Part shown: piece after piece, positions 14,605-22,587 of the stretch
How positions within the stretch are numbered: position 1 is the first letter of the stretch
Layout of the letters: every line of letters begins with the position of its first letter
Source of the DNA: Gemmatimonas phototrophica
GTDB lineage: Bacteria; Gemmatimonadota; Gemmatimonadetes; Gemmatimonadales; Gemmatimonadaceae
Length of the DNA stretch: 24,933 bases
Assembly (NCBI GenBank): GCA_945870175.1
Contig: CAMBRJ010000007.1
Coordinates: 1 to 24,933, forward strand
Direction: 5' to 3'
Position numbers and translations under genes: made by a program
The notes under the pieces: generated by a model
Database searches by the model: none
The model's input: only the letters and a program-made list of their open reading frames with translations
What the model was told of the DNA's origin: nothing

Positions 14605-15983
14605 TGACACCCGCGCGTGCCTCGCTGGCGCTCGAAGATGATGGCCGCTCGATGCTCGAGGCCATGGCCGACCGCCTGGCAAACACGGAACGTGTCGGCT
14701 CGTACGGTCGCGTCACCCGCGTCGTCGGGCTCGTGCTCGAAGCCACCGGCATCGATGTCGGACTCGGCTCACTGTGTCGCATCACCAGTCATTCCCGCGA
14801 TCGCTCGGTGCTGGCCGAGGTGGTGGGGTTCAACGAGCGCAGCGTGCTGCTCATGCCCCTCGGTGAACTCGACGGCCTGCATGCCGGTGCCAGTGTACTG
14901 CCGCTTGGTCGCACCTTCGGGGTCGACGTCGGTCCCGGACTCTTGGGCCGCGTGCTCAACGGCCTCGGGCATCCGATCGACGGCAAGGGCAAGCTCGACA
15001 CGGTGGAGCGCGTCCCGCTCTCGGCCGAGCCGCCCAATCCCCTCACGCGCGACACGATCGACCGTCCGCTAGAGACGGGCGTGCGCGCGATCGATGGACT
15101 CCTCACCATCGGTCGCGGCCAGCGCATCGGCATTTTCTCCGGTTCCGGCGTCGGTAAGTCGACCATGCTCGGCATGATCGCGCGCAACGCGCAGGCCGAT
15201 GTGAACGTGATCGCGCTGCTGGGTGAGCGCGGCCGTGAAGTGCGCGAGTTCATTGAGAACTCGCTCGGGGAGGAAGGACTTGCCCGCTCCGTCGTGATCG
15301 TGGCGACCGGCGATCAGGCCGCGCTGGTGCGCGCCCGCGGTGCCCTCGTGGCGACCGCGATCGCCGAATACTTTCGCGATCAGGGCAAGCAGGTGCTGCT
15401 GATGGTGGACTCTGTCACGCGCGTGGCGATGGCGTGGCGTGAAATCGGTCTCGCGACCGGCGAGCCGCCGACCACCAAGGGCTATCCGCCCTCTGTGTTC
15501 GCGAACTTGCCGCGGTTGCTCGAGCGCGCGGGCAACGCGACCACCGGTGGGATCACCGGCATCTATACCGTGCTGGTGGACGGTGACGACTTCAACGAAC
15601 CGGTGGCCGACGCCTCCCGCTCAATTCTCGACGGCCACATCGTGCTCACGCGCCGACTCGCCGCACAGAATCACTATCCGGCCATCGATGTGCTCGACTC
15701 GAAGAGTCGCGTGAAAGACGCGATCACGAATGACGTGCAGCGCCGCGCTGGCACGGCGGTACTGCGACTCGAAGCGGCGTATCGCGAAAAGGAAGATCTG
15801 ATCATGGTCGGCGCGTACCAGAAGGGGAGCGATGCCTACGTCGACGCCGCCATCATATACCGGCAGCGCGTGCTCGAGTTCCTGCAGCAGCGCCCCGACG
15901 AGACCACGCCCTACGGCGACAGCTACAGCGCGCTGGCGCAGCTCGCCGAGGCCATTGAGTCGTCAGTGCGGAGACGTCCGTGA
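14604..15983 (+). CDS. fliI: Flagellum-specific ATPase FliI
   Basis: This 459-residue type III secretion ATPase has Walker A GSGVGKST (180-187), a Walker B region LLMVDSVTRVAMAWREI, and the family signature TTKGYPPSVFANLPRLLERAG. FliI hydrolyses ATP at the flagellar export gate and works with FliH and FliJ to deliver rod, hook and filament subunits. The TGATG junction with fliH supports ATG 14604; the same frame is open upstream only across fliH. The similarity to the F1 beta subunit is expected, but the secretion-type motifs and the fliH-fliI-fliJ order settle the identity. Confidence 0.96.
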   Translation: MTPARASLALEDDGRSMLEAMADRLANTERVGSYGRVTRVVGLVLEATGIDVGLGSLCRITSHSRDRSVLAEVVGFNERSVLLMPLGELDGLHAGASVLPLGRTFGVDVGPGLLGRVLNGLGHPIDGKGKLDTVERVPLSAEPPNPLTRDTIDRPLETGVRAIDGLLTIGRGQRIGIFSGSGVGKSTMLGMIARNAQADVNVIALLGERGREVREFIENSLGEEGLARSVVIVATGDQAALVRARGALVATAIAEYFRDQGKQVLLMVDSVTRVAMAWREIGLATGEPPTTKGYPPSVFANLPRLLERAGNATTGGITGIYTVLVDGDDFNEPVADASRSILDGHIVLTRRLAAQNHYPAIDVLDSKSRVKDAITNDVQRRAGTAVLRLEAAYREKEDLIMVGAYQKGSDAYVDAAIIYRQRVLEFLQQRPDETTPYGDSYSALAQLAEAIESSVRRRP

Positions 15984-16480
15984 GCTTCAAGTTCCGGTTG
16001 CAGCGCATTCTCGAGCTGCGCGAGCAGCACGAGCAGTCGAAGGCACGCGCGTTGGCGAGTGCGCGCGATAGCGCCGATGCAGCGCATCGCGCAAAAGAGG
16101 AGATTGTGAACCTGCGCGATCACAGCAAGCAGCAGATCTCGGCGACGGCGAACAGCGGGCCGCGTGTTGGCCATCTCCATCAGCTCGGATTCGTGCTCGC
16201 CTCGCTCGATGAACGGGTGCTTTTGGCCGCTGATGCGGCAAAGCTTGCCGATAGCGAGGTGCAAAACGCGCAGAGAATGCTGGAAGAAGCGGCTCGCGAC
16301 CGGCGCGTTCTCGATCGCCTAAAAGGCCGTCACGCAGAGACTTGGCATGCCGACAAGGCGCTCAAGGACCGTGTCGCCATGGACGAGATTGCTCTGGCGC
16401 AGTTCTCGCGTAGAGCAGGGTTGACTGCGGCGGATGACGCCGCGCACAGCAACATTCCCACCGATGGTTCGCACTCATGA
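15980..16480 (+). CDS. fliJ: Flagellar export protein FliJ
   Basis: This 166-residue, almost entirely helical protein starts FKFRLQRILELREQHEQSKARALA, the usual FliJ N-terminus, and includes RLKGRHAETWHADKALKDRVAMDEIALAQF near the end. FliJ is the stalk-like coiled coil inside the FliI ring and carries export chaperones to the gate. The start is a GTG that overlaps the fliI stop (GTGA), so translation is coupled. The C-terminal 20 residues are extra relative to the shortest FliJ proteins and look disordered. Confidence 0.9.
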   Translation: MSFKFRLQRILELREQHEQSKARALASARDSADAAHRAKEEIVNLRDHSKQQISATANSGPRVGHLHQLGFVLASLDERVLLAADAAKLADSEVQNAQRMLEEAARDRRVLDRLKGRHAETWHADKALKDRVAMDEIALAQFSRRAGLTAADDAAHSNIPTDGSHS

Positions 16481-17160
16481 AGCAGCTGATCATCCCGATC
16501 GTGATTGGACTCCTGGCCGGCCTTGGTGGCGGCACGGGGTACTCGTACATGAAGACGTCAGCCAAGTACACGGCCGACTCGACGCAGCTGGCCGACAGCC
16601 TCAAGGCGCATCCGCCGGCGGACTCGACGCACGCGGACTCGACGCACGCGGACTCGACGGACGGCGCGGCCTCGCACGGCGACGCGGCGGCGCACGACAG
16701 TGTGGCGGCTGACAGCGTGGCGCACGGCATGGATTCGCCGGGCGTGCACGAAGCGGCGCCCCCGCCGACGCCGGCCGACAGCATTCGCTTGCTTGACGCC
16801 GCGCGTCGTGCCAAGTCGGCTCCGGCGCCAGACGCCCGCACGACACCGAGCGTGAAGTCGCCGACGCCGTCGGCCACGAACGCGAAGTCGACCACCGCCT
16901 CCGTCGCGACGGTGGTGAAGGAGGCGCGTGACGCCGCCATCAACACCGCGCTCCCGGAGCAGCGCCTCGCCAAGATCTTCTCGGCGATGGCGGCGAAGGA
17001 TGCGGCCAAGGTGCTCGATCAGATGACCGACGGCGATGTCCGCACCATTCTCGGCATGATGAACGACCGCCAGGCGGCCGCCGTCCTCACGGCGATGACC
17101 GCCACTCGCGCCGCCGCGATCACGAAGGGCGGCAGCAAGACGCCGGGCGGCCCGCGATGA
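16477..17160 (+). CDS. MotE-like / MgtE N-domain flagellar protein
   Basis: This 227-residue protein has one N-terminal membrane helix (about 4-22, IIPIVIGLLAGLGGGTGY). A long disordered Ala/Asp/Ser/Thr/His-rich linker follows, then a C-terminal MgtE-N-type helical domain (about 159-205: LPEQRLAKIFSAMAAKDAAKVLDQM, then ILGMMNDRQAAAVLTAM). This layout, directly after fliJ, matches MotE/YlxF-type proteins; MotE in rhizobia is a periplasmic chaperone for MotC. The linker contains three ADST-type pentapeptide repeats encoded by 15-base tandem repeats. Both junctions are ATGA overlaps with fliJ and the fliK-like gene. The domain call is good; a stator or rod role here is inferred. Confidence 0.78.
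   Translation: MKQLIIPIVIGLLAGLGGGTGYSYMKTSAKYTADSTQLADSLKAHPPADSTHADSTHADSTDGAASHGDAAAHDSVAADSVAHGMDSPGVHEAAPPPTPADSIRLLDAARRAKSAPAPDARTTPSVKSPTPSATNAKSTTASVATVVKEARDAAINTALPEQRLAKIFSAMAAKDAAKVLDQMTDGDVRTILGMMNDRQAAAVLTAMTATRAAAITKGGSKTPGGPR
16618..16662 (+). repeat. Three 15-base in-frame tandem repeats
   Basis: GCGGACTCGACGCAC occurs twice exactly, then once with one change (GCGGACTCGACGGAC). The copies encode ADSTH, ADSTH and ADSTD in the linker of the MotE-like protein. Repeat number could vary between strains without breaking the frame. Confidence 0.85.
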
Positions 17161-19310
17161 ACGTGATGAACACGGTAACGACGGCAGCACCACGACCTGA
17201 ACGGGCCGCCGAGCGGGCGGTCGAGCGCACCACGCGCGCCGACATCATCCATCCCGAGACCGAGGCGGCGGGCGAGAGCGAACAGAAGCGCAGCGTGTCA
17301 CGCGCCGAGTTCTCCGCCTTACTCGCGCTCATCTCCGGCGCCGGCTCGCGCGTGCGCTCCGATCTGATGCAGCAGCTGCCTGCCGAGGGCGCGTCACTCG
17401 TGGACAAGCTGCTCGGCGAGGCGGCCGGCGAGCAGACCACCGACGAGCCGACCGGGGAGACGCGTACGGGTGACGGTTCATTCGCGGGCGAACCGGGCCT
17501 GCGGACGGCGCTCCAGCCTGACTCGCCCGACCGCGAGGCCCAGCGGGCCGCGCAGGACGTGAGTGAAGCGCTGCGTTATGGTATTCTGAATACGTCGATC
17601 GACAACACGTCCACGGACGACATCATCGACCTGCCCACGTACGCTAAGGACCGTGGCACGAACGGTGTGCGGGGCATTTCGCGCGCCGCACAACAGATCA
17701 GCGGGCAGCATGGTGGCCGGGGTGAGATCGCAGGTGATCGCAATGCGCTCGCCGTGCTTTCGCGCATTGCGACCACGCGCGGCACGTCGCTCGAACAGTT
17801 GATGGCGATCGGCGATGTCCGAGGTGCCGACGCGCGCGCCGCGCTGGACGCGCTGCTGGCGAAGGCGGGCACGCCTGCGGGAACGGAGATCGCTAACACC
17901 GCGATGGACATCGCGATGGACACCGCGATGGACACCGCGATGGCCACGACGATGGCCAGCGCGAGCGCATCGGCCTTGGCCGCCGCCACGGCGGCCTCAG
18001 CCGCCGATGTGACTACCCCGATCAAGGATCTCGATGCCGTCGCCCCGGAGCTCCGCTCACGGGTGCAGCGCGTTATTGATCGCATGAAGGGCGAGTACGG
18101 CCACGACGTTTCGATTGTCGAGACGGCCCGCTCGCAGGAACGTCAGAATCAGTTGTACGAGCAGGGGCGCACACGTCCCGGCGCCGTGGTCACGTGGACA
18201 CGCGACTCCGCGCACACGCGCGGGGACGCGGTCGATGTGGTCGTCGATGGCTCATGGGAGAACGCCCAGGGCTTCGCCCGCTTGCAACGCATCGCGAAGG
18301 AAGAAGGGCTGCGCACGCTTGGCATGAAAGATCCCGGTCATCTCGAGCTCGCGAATCGCAGCGAGCGCGCACTGGCGAACGCGGCTCCGCCGGCGCTCGA
18401 CACGCTGACGGCAGCGTTGCAGCGGCAGCCGGCGGCGGTCGCGCAGGTCGCGGGCGTGGCTGGTGTGGCGCAGGTGGCTCGCGTGGCCGATGCCAACGCC
18501 GCCCCGGCGGCGATGGGCAACGGCGCGGCGGCGTACGTCGCGCAGGCGAATGCCAACACGGGGGCCAACCGCGAGCAGAATGGCAACGCGTTCGGACGCG
18601 GCGCGCGCGACGAGAACGGAGCTCCGGTCAACGAGGGGCGGAAGCTCGGCCACACCAAGCAGGATGCCAGCGGCGACACGTCGAGCGTTAGCGCCATGCA
18701 CGGCAACACCCAAAGCAGCGTCCAAAGCAATGCGCTCGGCAGCACGCAGACGACTGGCGCTGAACGCGCCGCATCGATGGGTCAGGCCGCTGGGAGTGAG
18801 CAAGCGCAGCGCGTATCGGAGATTCAGGCCATGCGCGCGGATGCGCCGGCTGGTCCGCTCTCGCGCATGACACTCAACGTCGAGAACGCGAACGGCACGC
18901 AGGACCGCATTACCGTGGACCTGCGCGGCAACGTGGTGGACACGTTCATCTCGACTGACGCGTCGAGCGCCGAGCGGATGAAGCTGCGTACCGGTGAGCT
19001 GCAGGAGGCGATGGGCCGTCATGGCCTCGACGCCGAACGCGTGCGCATCAGCGGCGCGGCCAAGTCGGAATCAAGTGATGCGTCACGCGCGATCGGCAGC
19101 GAGCGCGAGGCACTCCGCACGAACGGCACGACGCAGACGACGTCGGGCGAAGGCGCACAGTCCCAGAGTCAGCGCGACCGCGCGACGGGCCGCGACTGGG
19201 ATAAGCAGCAGGAGGCTCGCCGCGAGCAGAAGGAGCAGGCGGCGCGTGAGCAGCAGCGCGAACAGGCACATCAGCGCGGCTGGCAGAATCTCTTCAACGG
19301 GACCAAGTGA
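17157..19310 (+). CDS. fliK: FliK-like hook-length control protein with internal M15-type peptidase domain
   Basis: This 717-residue protein combines two recognisable parts. Residues 289-402 read as an M15-type metallopeptidase (VanY/endolysin-like): ARSQERQNQLYEQGRTRPG, zinc motif SAHTRGDAVD (His353, Asp360), then DPGHLE (His395). Residues about 568-633 (MTLNVENANGTQDRITVDLRGNVVDTF, then LQEAMGRHGLDAERVRISG) match the FliK hook-domain pattern. The remainder is low-complexity, rich in Ala, Gln, Asn and Thr, as in FliK rulers. The position immediately before flgD and flgE is that of fliK. FliK measures hook length and switches export specificity. M15 enzymes cut peptide bonds in peptidoglycan. 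The fusion suggests wall opening by an exported flagellar protein. ATGA overlaps the previous stop. The M15 motifs are clear; the FliK assignment rests on position plus the C-terminal pattern. Confidence 0.8.
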   Translation: MNVMNTVTTAAPRPERAAERAVERTTRADIIHPETEAAGESEQKRSVSRAEFSALLALISGAGSRVRSDLMQQLPAEGASLVDKLLGEAAGEQTTDEPTGETRTGDGSFAGEPGLRTALQPDSPDREAQRAAQDVSEALRYGILNTSIDNTSTDDIIDLPTYAKDRGTNGVRGISRAAQQISGQHGGRGEIAGDRNALAVLSRIATTRGTSLEQLMAIGDVRGADARAALDALLAKAGTPAGTEIANTAMDIAMDTAMDTAMATTMASASASALAAATAASAADVTTPIKDLDAVAPELRSRVQRVIDRMKGEYGHDVSIVETARSQERQNQLYEQGRTRPGAVVTWTRDSAHTRGDAVDVVVDGSWENAQGFARLQRIAKEEGLRTLGMKDPGHLELANRSERALANAAPPALDTLTAALQRQPAAVAQVAGVAGVAQVARVADANAAPAAMGNGAAAYVAQANANTGANREQNGNAFGRGARDENGAPVNEGRKLGHTKQDASGDTSSVSAMHGNTQSSVQSNALGSTQTTGAERAASMGQAAGSEQAQRVSEIQAMRADAPAGPLSRMTLNVENANGTQDRITVDLRGNVVDTFISTDASSAERMKLRTGELQEAMGRHGLDAERVRISGAAKSESSDASRAIGSEREALRTNGTTQTTSGEGAQSQSQRDRATGRDWDKQQEARREQKEQAAREQQREQAHQRGWQNLFNGTK
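17898..17945 (+). repeat. Four 12-base in-frame repeats in the fliK-like gene
   Basis: ACCGCGATGGAC, ATCGCGATGGAC, ACCGCGATGGAC and ACCGCGATGGCC follow each other and encode a TAMD-type tetrapeptide repeat. They lie just before the peptidase domain, in the flexible part of the protein. Length change by slippage would stay in frame. Confidence 0.8.
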
Positions 19311-20119
19311 TGATCACCGCTACGCGGAACGTCGCCAGCGCGTTTGATCCGAACACGATCAAGCCGAGTTACGCCACGACCGACACGACGACGGGGGCGA
19401 CGCCGCCGGTCGGTGCCGCCGAGCCGAGCACGAAGCTCAGTGGCTTGGCGAAAACGAGCGCGATGGGTCAGGACGAATTCCTCAAAATGCTCGTCGCACA
19501 GCTGAAGAATCAGGATCCTCTCAATCCGATGGACGGCAAGGACATGGCGGCGCAGCTCGCCCAGTTCTCCACCGTCGAGCAGCTGATCACGATGAACAAG
19601 TCGATGGATGCACAGGTCGCGTCGGCTGGCGCCACCGCGGAGGCAATCAAGGCGCTCGAGACGACGCAGAACGAGCGGGCCAATGAACTCGCGCAGCTCA
19701 TTGAAGGACAAATGGCGATGGGCACCGTCGGCAAGATCGGCGTGACCACCGGCAACAATACTTTTGTCGACAAAGCCGGCAACGGTACCGTGGTCGTGGA
19801 CAGCGGCACCCTCAAGGGTGAAGGCCGCATCACCATGACCAACGACAAGGGCGAGGCCGTCGGTCAGGCCATCGTCGGTAAGGTGAAGGGCGGGCAGATG
19901 TCGTTCGAGCTTGGCGACTATGCGTTCACACCGCCGCTCGCCCCCGGGAAGTACACGTACAAGTTCGAGGTCGCAACGGATGGCGGCCAGTGGCAAGCAG
20001 CGAAGACGTACACGGCCGGACGGATTACCGGCATGCGGTACGAAAGCGGCAACCCCATCCTGATCATCGGCGATGCGCTCAGCGTGCCGATGTCGCAGCT
20101 CACCCAAGTGCGCGCCTGA
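19310..20119 (+). CDS. flgD: Flagellar hook cap protein FlgD
   Basis: This 269-residue protein carries the FlgD hallmark GQDEFLKMLVAQLKNQDPLNPMDGKDMAAQLAQFSTVEQL at about 52-92. After it comes the FlgD Ig-like/tudor region (GTVGKIGVTTGNNTFV, and LAPGKYTYKFEVATDGG). FlgD caps the growing hook and inserts FlgE subunits, so it must be exported and later lost. ATG 19310 overlaps the fliK stop by one base (TGATG); a GTG at 19307 is in frame but less likely. The N-terminal 50 residues are Thr/Ala-rich and probably disordered, as usual for hook caps. Confidence 0.93.
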   Translation: MITATRNVASAFDPNTIKPSYATTDTTTGATPPVGAAEPSTKLSGLAKTSAMGQDEFLKMLVAQLKNQDPLNPMDGKDMAAQLAQFSTVEQLITMNKSMDAQVASAGATAEAIKALETTQNERANELAQLIEGQMAMGTVGKIGVTTGNNTFVDKAGNGTVVVDSGTLKGEGRITMTNDKGEAVGQAIVGKVKGGQMSFELGDYAFTPPLAPGKYTYKFEVATDGGQWQAAKTYTAGRITGMRYESGNPILIIGDALSVPMSQLTQVRA

Positions 20120-20149
20120 TCGCGACCTGACCCACGAGGATATTCACAG

Positions 20150-21670
20150 ATGCTTCGTTCTCTCTTTGCCGGTGTGTCCGGCCTGCGCAACAACCAAGTG
20201 CGCATGGACGTGATCGGTAACAACATTGCGAACGTCAACACGGTGGCCTTCAAGGCTGGCCGCGTGACGTTCAAGGAAGGCTTCGCCCAGCTGCTGCAGG
20301 GTGCAAGCCGTCCGCCTGGAGACCAGGGTGGTATCAACCCGGTGCAGATCGGTCTCGGCATGCAAATTGGCTCGATCGACCAGATTTTTAATCAGGGTAA
20401 CCTCGAAACGACCGGCTTGAACACCGACGTCGCGATTCAGGGCGACTCGTTCTTTGTGGTGCGCAAGGGCAATCAGAGCTTCTACACACGCGCCGGCAAC
20501 TTCCAGGTGGATGCGAACGGTCAGATGGTGTCGCCAGCCAACGGCTTCATCGTGCAGGGTCGCATGTATGAGAACGGCGTCCTGCAAGACGGCATTCAGG
20601 ACATTCGCCTGCCGTTCGGCCAAAAGGTGTCGGCCAAGCCGACCAGCGAAGCCGTACTCGCCGGTAATCTCAACGCGTCCGCTCCCGCGTTTCAGGGCGA
20701 CTTCCAGGATCCGCTCGATCGCGCACTGCCGATCAACGAGAAGTCGTGGACGGAGTCGCAGATCGCCGTGTTCGACTCGCAGGGGACGAAGCGCGACATC
20801 AAGATCCAGATGTGGAAGACGGGCCCGAACTCGTGGGATTGGCAGATCGATCCGATCGCCTCGGGCGTGATCGAGAACTTCCAGACCGACGCGATTTCCC
20901 CGCCGTCGGACATCGGGCTGCCCACGCCGTCAGCCGGCTACGAGATTCTGCCGGCTAACGTGAAGGTGTACAGCGCGTCGGGCACCGAGTACTTGTCGCC
21001 CGCCGATTACAGCTTCTCCAGCGGTCCGCCGCCGGCCGTGCAGTTCACGGCCAGCATGCCGTCGAGCTCCGAAATCAAGATTTCGTACTTCATGAGCCCG
21101 ACCGCGGCGACAGCAAACGAGAACGGTGGCACGTTCACGTTCGACAGCGCCGGCATCATGAACACCAACATCTCGGCCGCGATCAACTTTGCGGTACCCG
21201 GCGCCAACCCGGTGCAGCTCAACCTCAAGCTCAACGGCGGCGTCAGCGGCCTCACGCAGTTCGCTTCTACGGCCTCCACGGCGGTGCTGCGCGATCAGAA
21301 CGGCTACACGGCGGGTACGCTGCAGAACTTCAGCATCGACCGGTTCGGCCTGATCACCGGCTTCTTCACGAACGGCACCACGTCGTCGCTGGCCAGGATC
21401 GTGCTGGCCGACTTCAACAACCCCAGCGGCATGCTCCGCATCGGCGACAACATGTACCAGGAGTCGGCCAACTCCGGCGGCGCGGTCCTCGGCTTCGCCC
21501 TCGAAGGCTCGCAGTCGCAGCTCACCAGCGGCGCGCTCGAAATGTCCAACGTCGACCTGGCGCAGGAATTCACGAACATGATCGTCGCTCAGCGCGGCTT
21601 CCAGGCGAACGGCAAGGTCGTCTCGACCTCCGACGAAATGCTGCAGGAACTCATGAACATCAAGCGCTAA
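20150..21670 (+). CDS. flgE: Flagellar hook protein FlgE
   Basis: This 506-residue hook subunit has the axial-protein N-terminus MLRSLFAGVSGLRNNQVRMDVIGNNIANVNTVAFKAGR and ends VDLAQEFTNMIVAQRGFQANGKVVSTSDEMLQELMNI, the paired D0 helices that polymerise in the hook. The middle (QGDSFFVV, TRAGNFQVDANGQMV, LNLKLNGGVSGLTQFAS) is also FlgE-like. It is longer than the classic 400-residue proteins, with an enlarged outer domain. ATG 20150 has a strong GAGGA at 20136-20140. The family is certain; FlgF/FlgG are excluded by length and the flgD neighbour. Confidence 0.95.
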   Translation: MLRSLFAGVSGLRNNQVRMDVIGNNIANVNTVAFKAGRVTFKEGFAQLLQGASRPPGDQGGINPVQIGLGMQIGSIDQIFNQGNLETTGLNTDVAIQGDSFFVVRKGNQSFYTRAGNFQVDANGQMVSPANGFIVQGRMYENGVLQDGIQDIRLPFGQKVSAKPTSEAVLAGNLNASAPAFQGDFQDPLDRALPINEKSWTESQIAVFDSQGTKRDIKIQMWKTGPNSWDWQIDPIASGVIENFQTDAISPPSDIGLPTPSAGYEILPANVKVYSASGTEYLSPADYSFSSGPPPAVQFTASMPSSSEIKISYFMSPTAATANENGGTFTFDSAGIMNTNISAAINFAVPGANPVQLNLKLNGGVSGLTQFASTASTAVLRDQNGYTAGTLQNFSIDRFGLITGFFTNGTTSSLARIVLADFNNPSGMLRIGDNMYQESANSGGAVLGFALEGSQSQLTSGALEMSNVDLAQEFTNMIVAQRGFQANGKVVSTSDEMLQELMNIKR

Positions 21671-21706
21671 CCGGGTAGCCCGAATCGGGTAACCGGATCG
21701 TCAGGA

Positions 21707-21724
21707 CCGCCCGGATTCGGGCGG
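21707..21724 (+). terminator. Stem-loop downstream of flgE
   Basis: CCGCCCG-GATT-CGGGCGG is a perfect 7-bp stem with a 4-base loop, 36 bases after the flgE stop. There is no T-run behind it. In high-GC genomes such stems can still end or stabilise transcripts. Confidence 0.5.
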
Positions 21725-21931
21725 CCAGAAGGCGGAGGGTGGGGGCACGTACCGGCCCTCATCCGCCGCCTTTGGCGTTGGCGGCTCGGCAAAAAGTGCC
21801 GGAGTGAGTAAAAAGGACCGGATCGCTCGCCTGACGTACGTCGTTCACCTTGCGGTTCCCTGAGTATTGGAAGGAATGTAAGCCATTGCGAATAAACACT
21901 TTACCTTTGCATTACCGTGAATACCTGGGCG

Positions 21932-21947
21932 TGGCATCGAACGTGCT
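21932..21947 (+). promoter_or_regulatory. Sigma-54 promoter of the fliL operon
   Basis: TGGCATC-GAAC-GTGCT keeps the TGGCA and TGCT parts of the consensus, with GG (21933-21934) and GC (21945-21946) exactly 10 bases apart and a following TTT. A start near 21958 would give a leader of about 38 bases to fliL. It is weaker than the flgB site but well placed. Confidence 0.65.
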
Positions 21948-21995
21948 TTTACAGGGGGCGTAGCACTCCCTCTGTCCGACTCGATCAACCGGTCC

Positions 21996-22565
21996 ATGGC
22001 TAACGAAACCCCGCAGGTTCCAGAAGACGCACCCGCTGCGCCCACCAAAGCAAAGCTCCCGCTGCTGATCGGCATGATTGCCGTCGGTCTGGCCGTCGGT
22101 GGTGCTACGGGTGCGGTCCTGCTCGGACCGATGGTGGCAAAGAAAATGGGCAAGGTCTCGCCGATCGTCGCCGCCGCCGATAGCGCGCACGGCGGGGATG
22201 CCGCCGCGGCCGCCGGCGAGCACGGCACCCCTGCGGAAGGCGGCAAAGAAGGCGCCGCCACTGAGGCGTCCATCCACGTGCTCGACAACATGGTGCTCAA
22301 CCCGGCGGGCAGCGGTGGCGCGCGCTACCTCCTGCTCACCGTCGCAATCGAAGTGGGCACGCCCACCGCGATCGAGAGCTTCAAGGCGCGCGATGCCGAA
22401 TTGCGCGACATCGTGTTGTCCACACTCGGCACAAAGGCCGTGGAGCAGCTCACCGATATGGCCACGCGCGAGCAGTTCAAAACCGAAATCATCAAGGCCG
22501 TGGACGAGCGCTTCGGCAAGAAGTCCGTGAAGCGCATCTACTTCCCCCAGTTCGTCGTTCAGTAA
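21996..22565 (+). CDS. fliL: Flagellar basal body-associated protein FliL
   Basis: This 189-residue protein has a short cytoplasmic N-terminus, one membrane helix (about 22-43, PLLIGMIAVGLAVGGATGAVLL), an Ala/Gly/His-rich linker and the FliL periplasmic domain (IHVLDNMVLNPAG, YLLLTVAIEV, LRDIVLSTLGTKAVEQLTDMATREQFKTEIIKAVDERF, VKRIYFPQFVVQ). FliL surrounds the stator units and tunes torque and mechanosensing. It begins the second + strand flagellar unit behind the promoter at 21932, and fliM follows after 22 bases. The final IYFPQFVVQ is a classic FliL ending, which makes the call secure. Confidence 0.94.
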   Translation: MANETPQVPEDAPAAPTKAKLPLLIGMIAVGLAVGGATGAVLLGPMVAKKMGKVSPIVAAADSAHGGDAAAAAGEHGTPAEGGKEGAATEASIHVLDNMVLNPAGSGGARYLLLTVAIEVGTPTAIESFKARDAELRDIVLSTLGTKAVEQLTDMATREQFKTEIIKAVDERFGKKSVKRIYFPQFVVQ

Positions 22566-22587
22566 GTCCCGCCGCACCGACCAGACG

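Larger units (their letters stand above)
21671..21995. other. 325-base non-coding gap between flgE and fliL
   Basis: No credible gene was found on either strand. The left half holds hairpins (CCCGA-A-TCGGG at 21680-21690 and the stronger one at 21707) and a small stem CGGCA-AAAAG-TGCCG (21786-21800). The centre is AT-richer than its surroundings. A sigma-54 promoter is near the right end. The layout suggests a break between two transcription units. I recognise no riboswitch. Confidence 0.6.

Noticed and set aside
18252..19022. 256-codon minus-strand frame opposite the fliK-like gene
   Set aside because: Low-complexity Arg/Leu/Ala sequence with no motif; an antisense shadow of a repetitive coding region.
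21671..21931. Riboswitch (for example cyclic di-GMP) or small RNA in the flgE-fliL gap
   Set aside because: Several small hairpins are present but none matches a riboswitch core I know; left as an unassigned gap.
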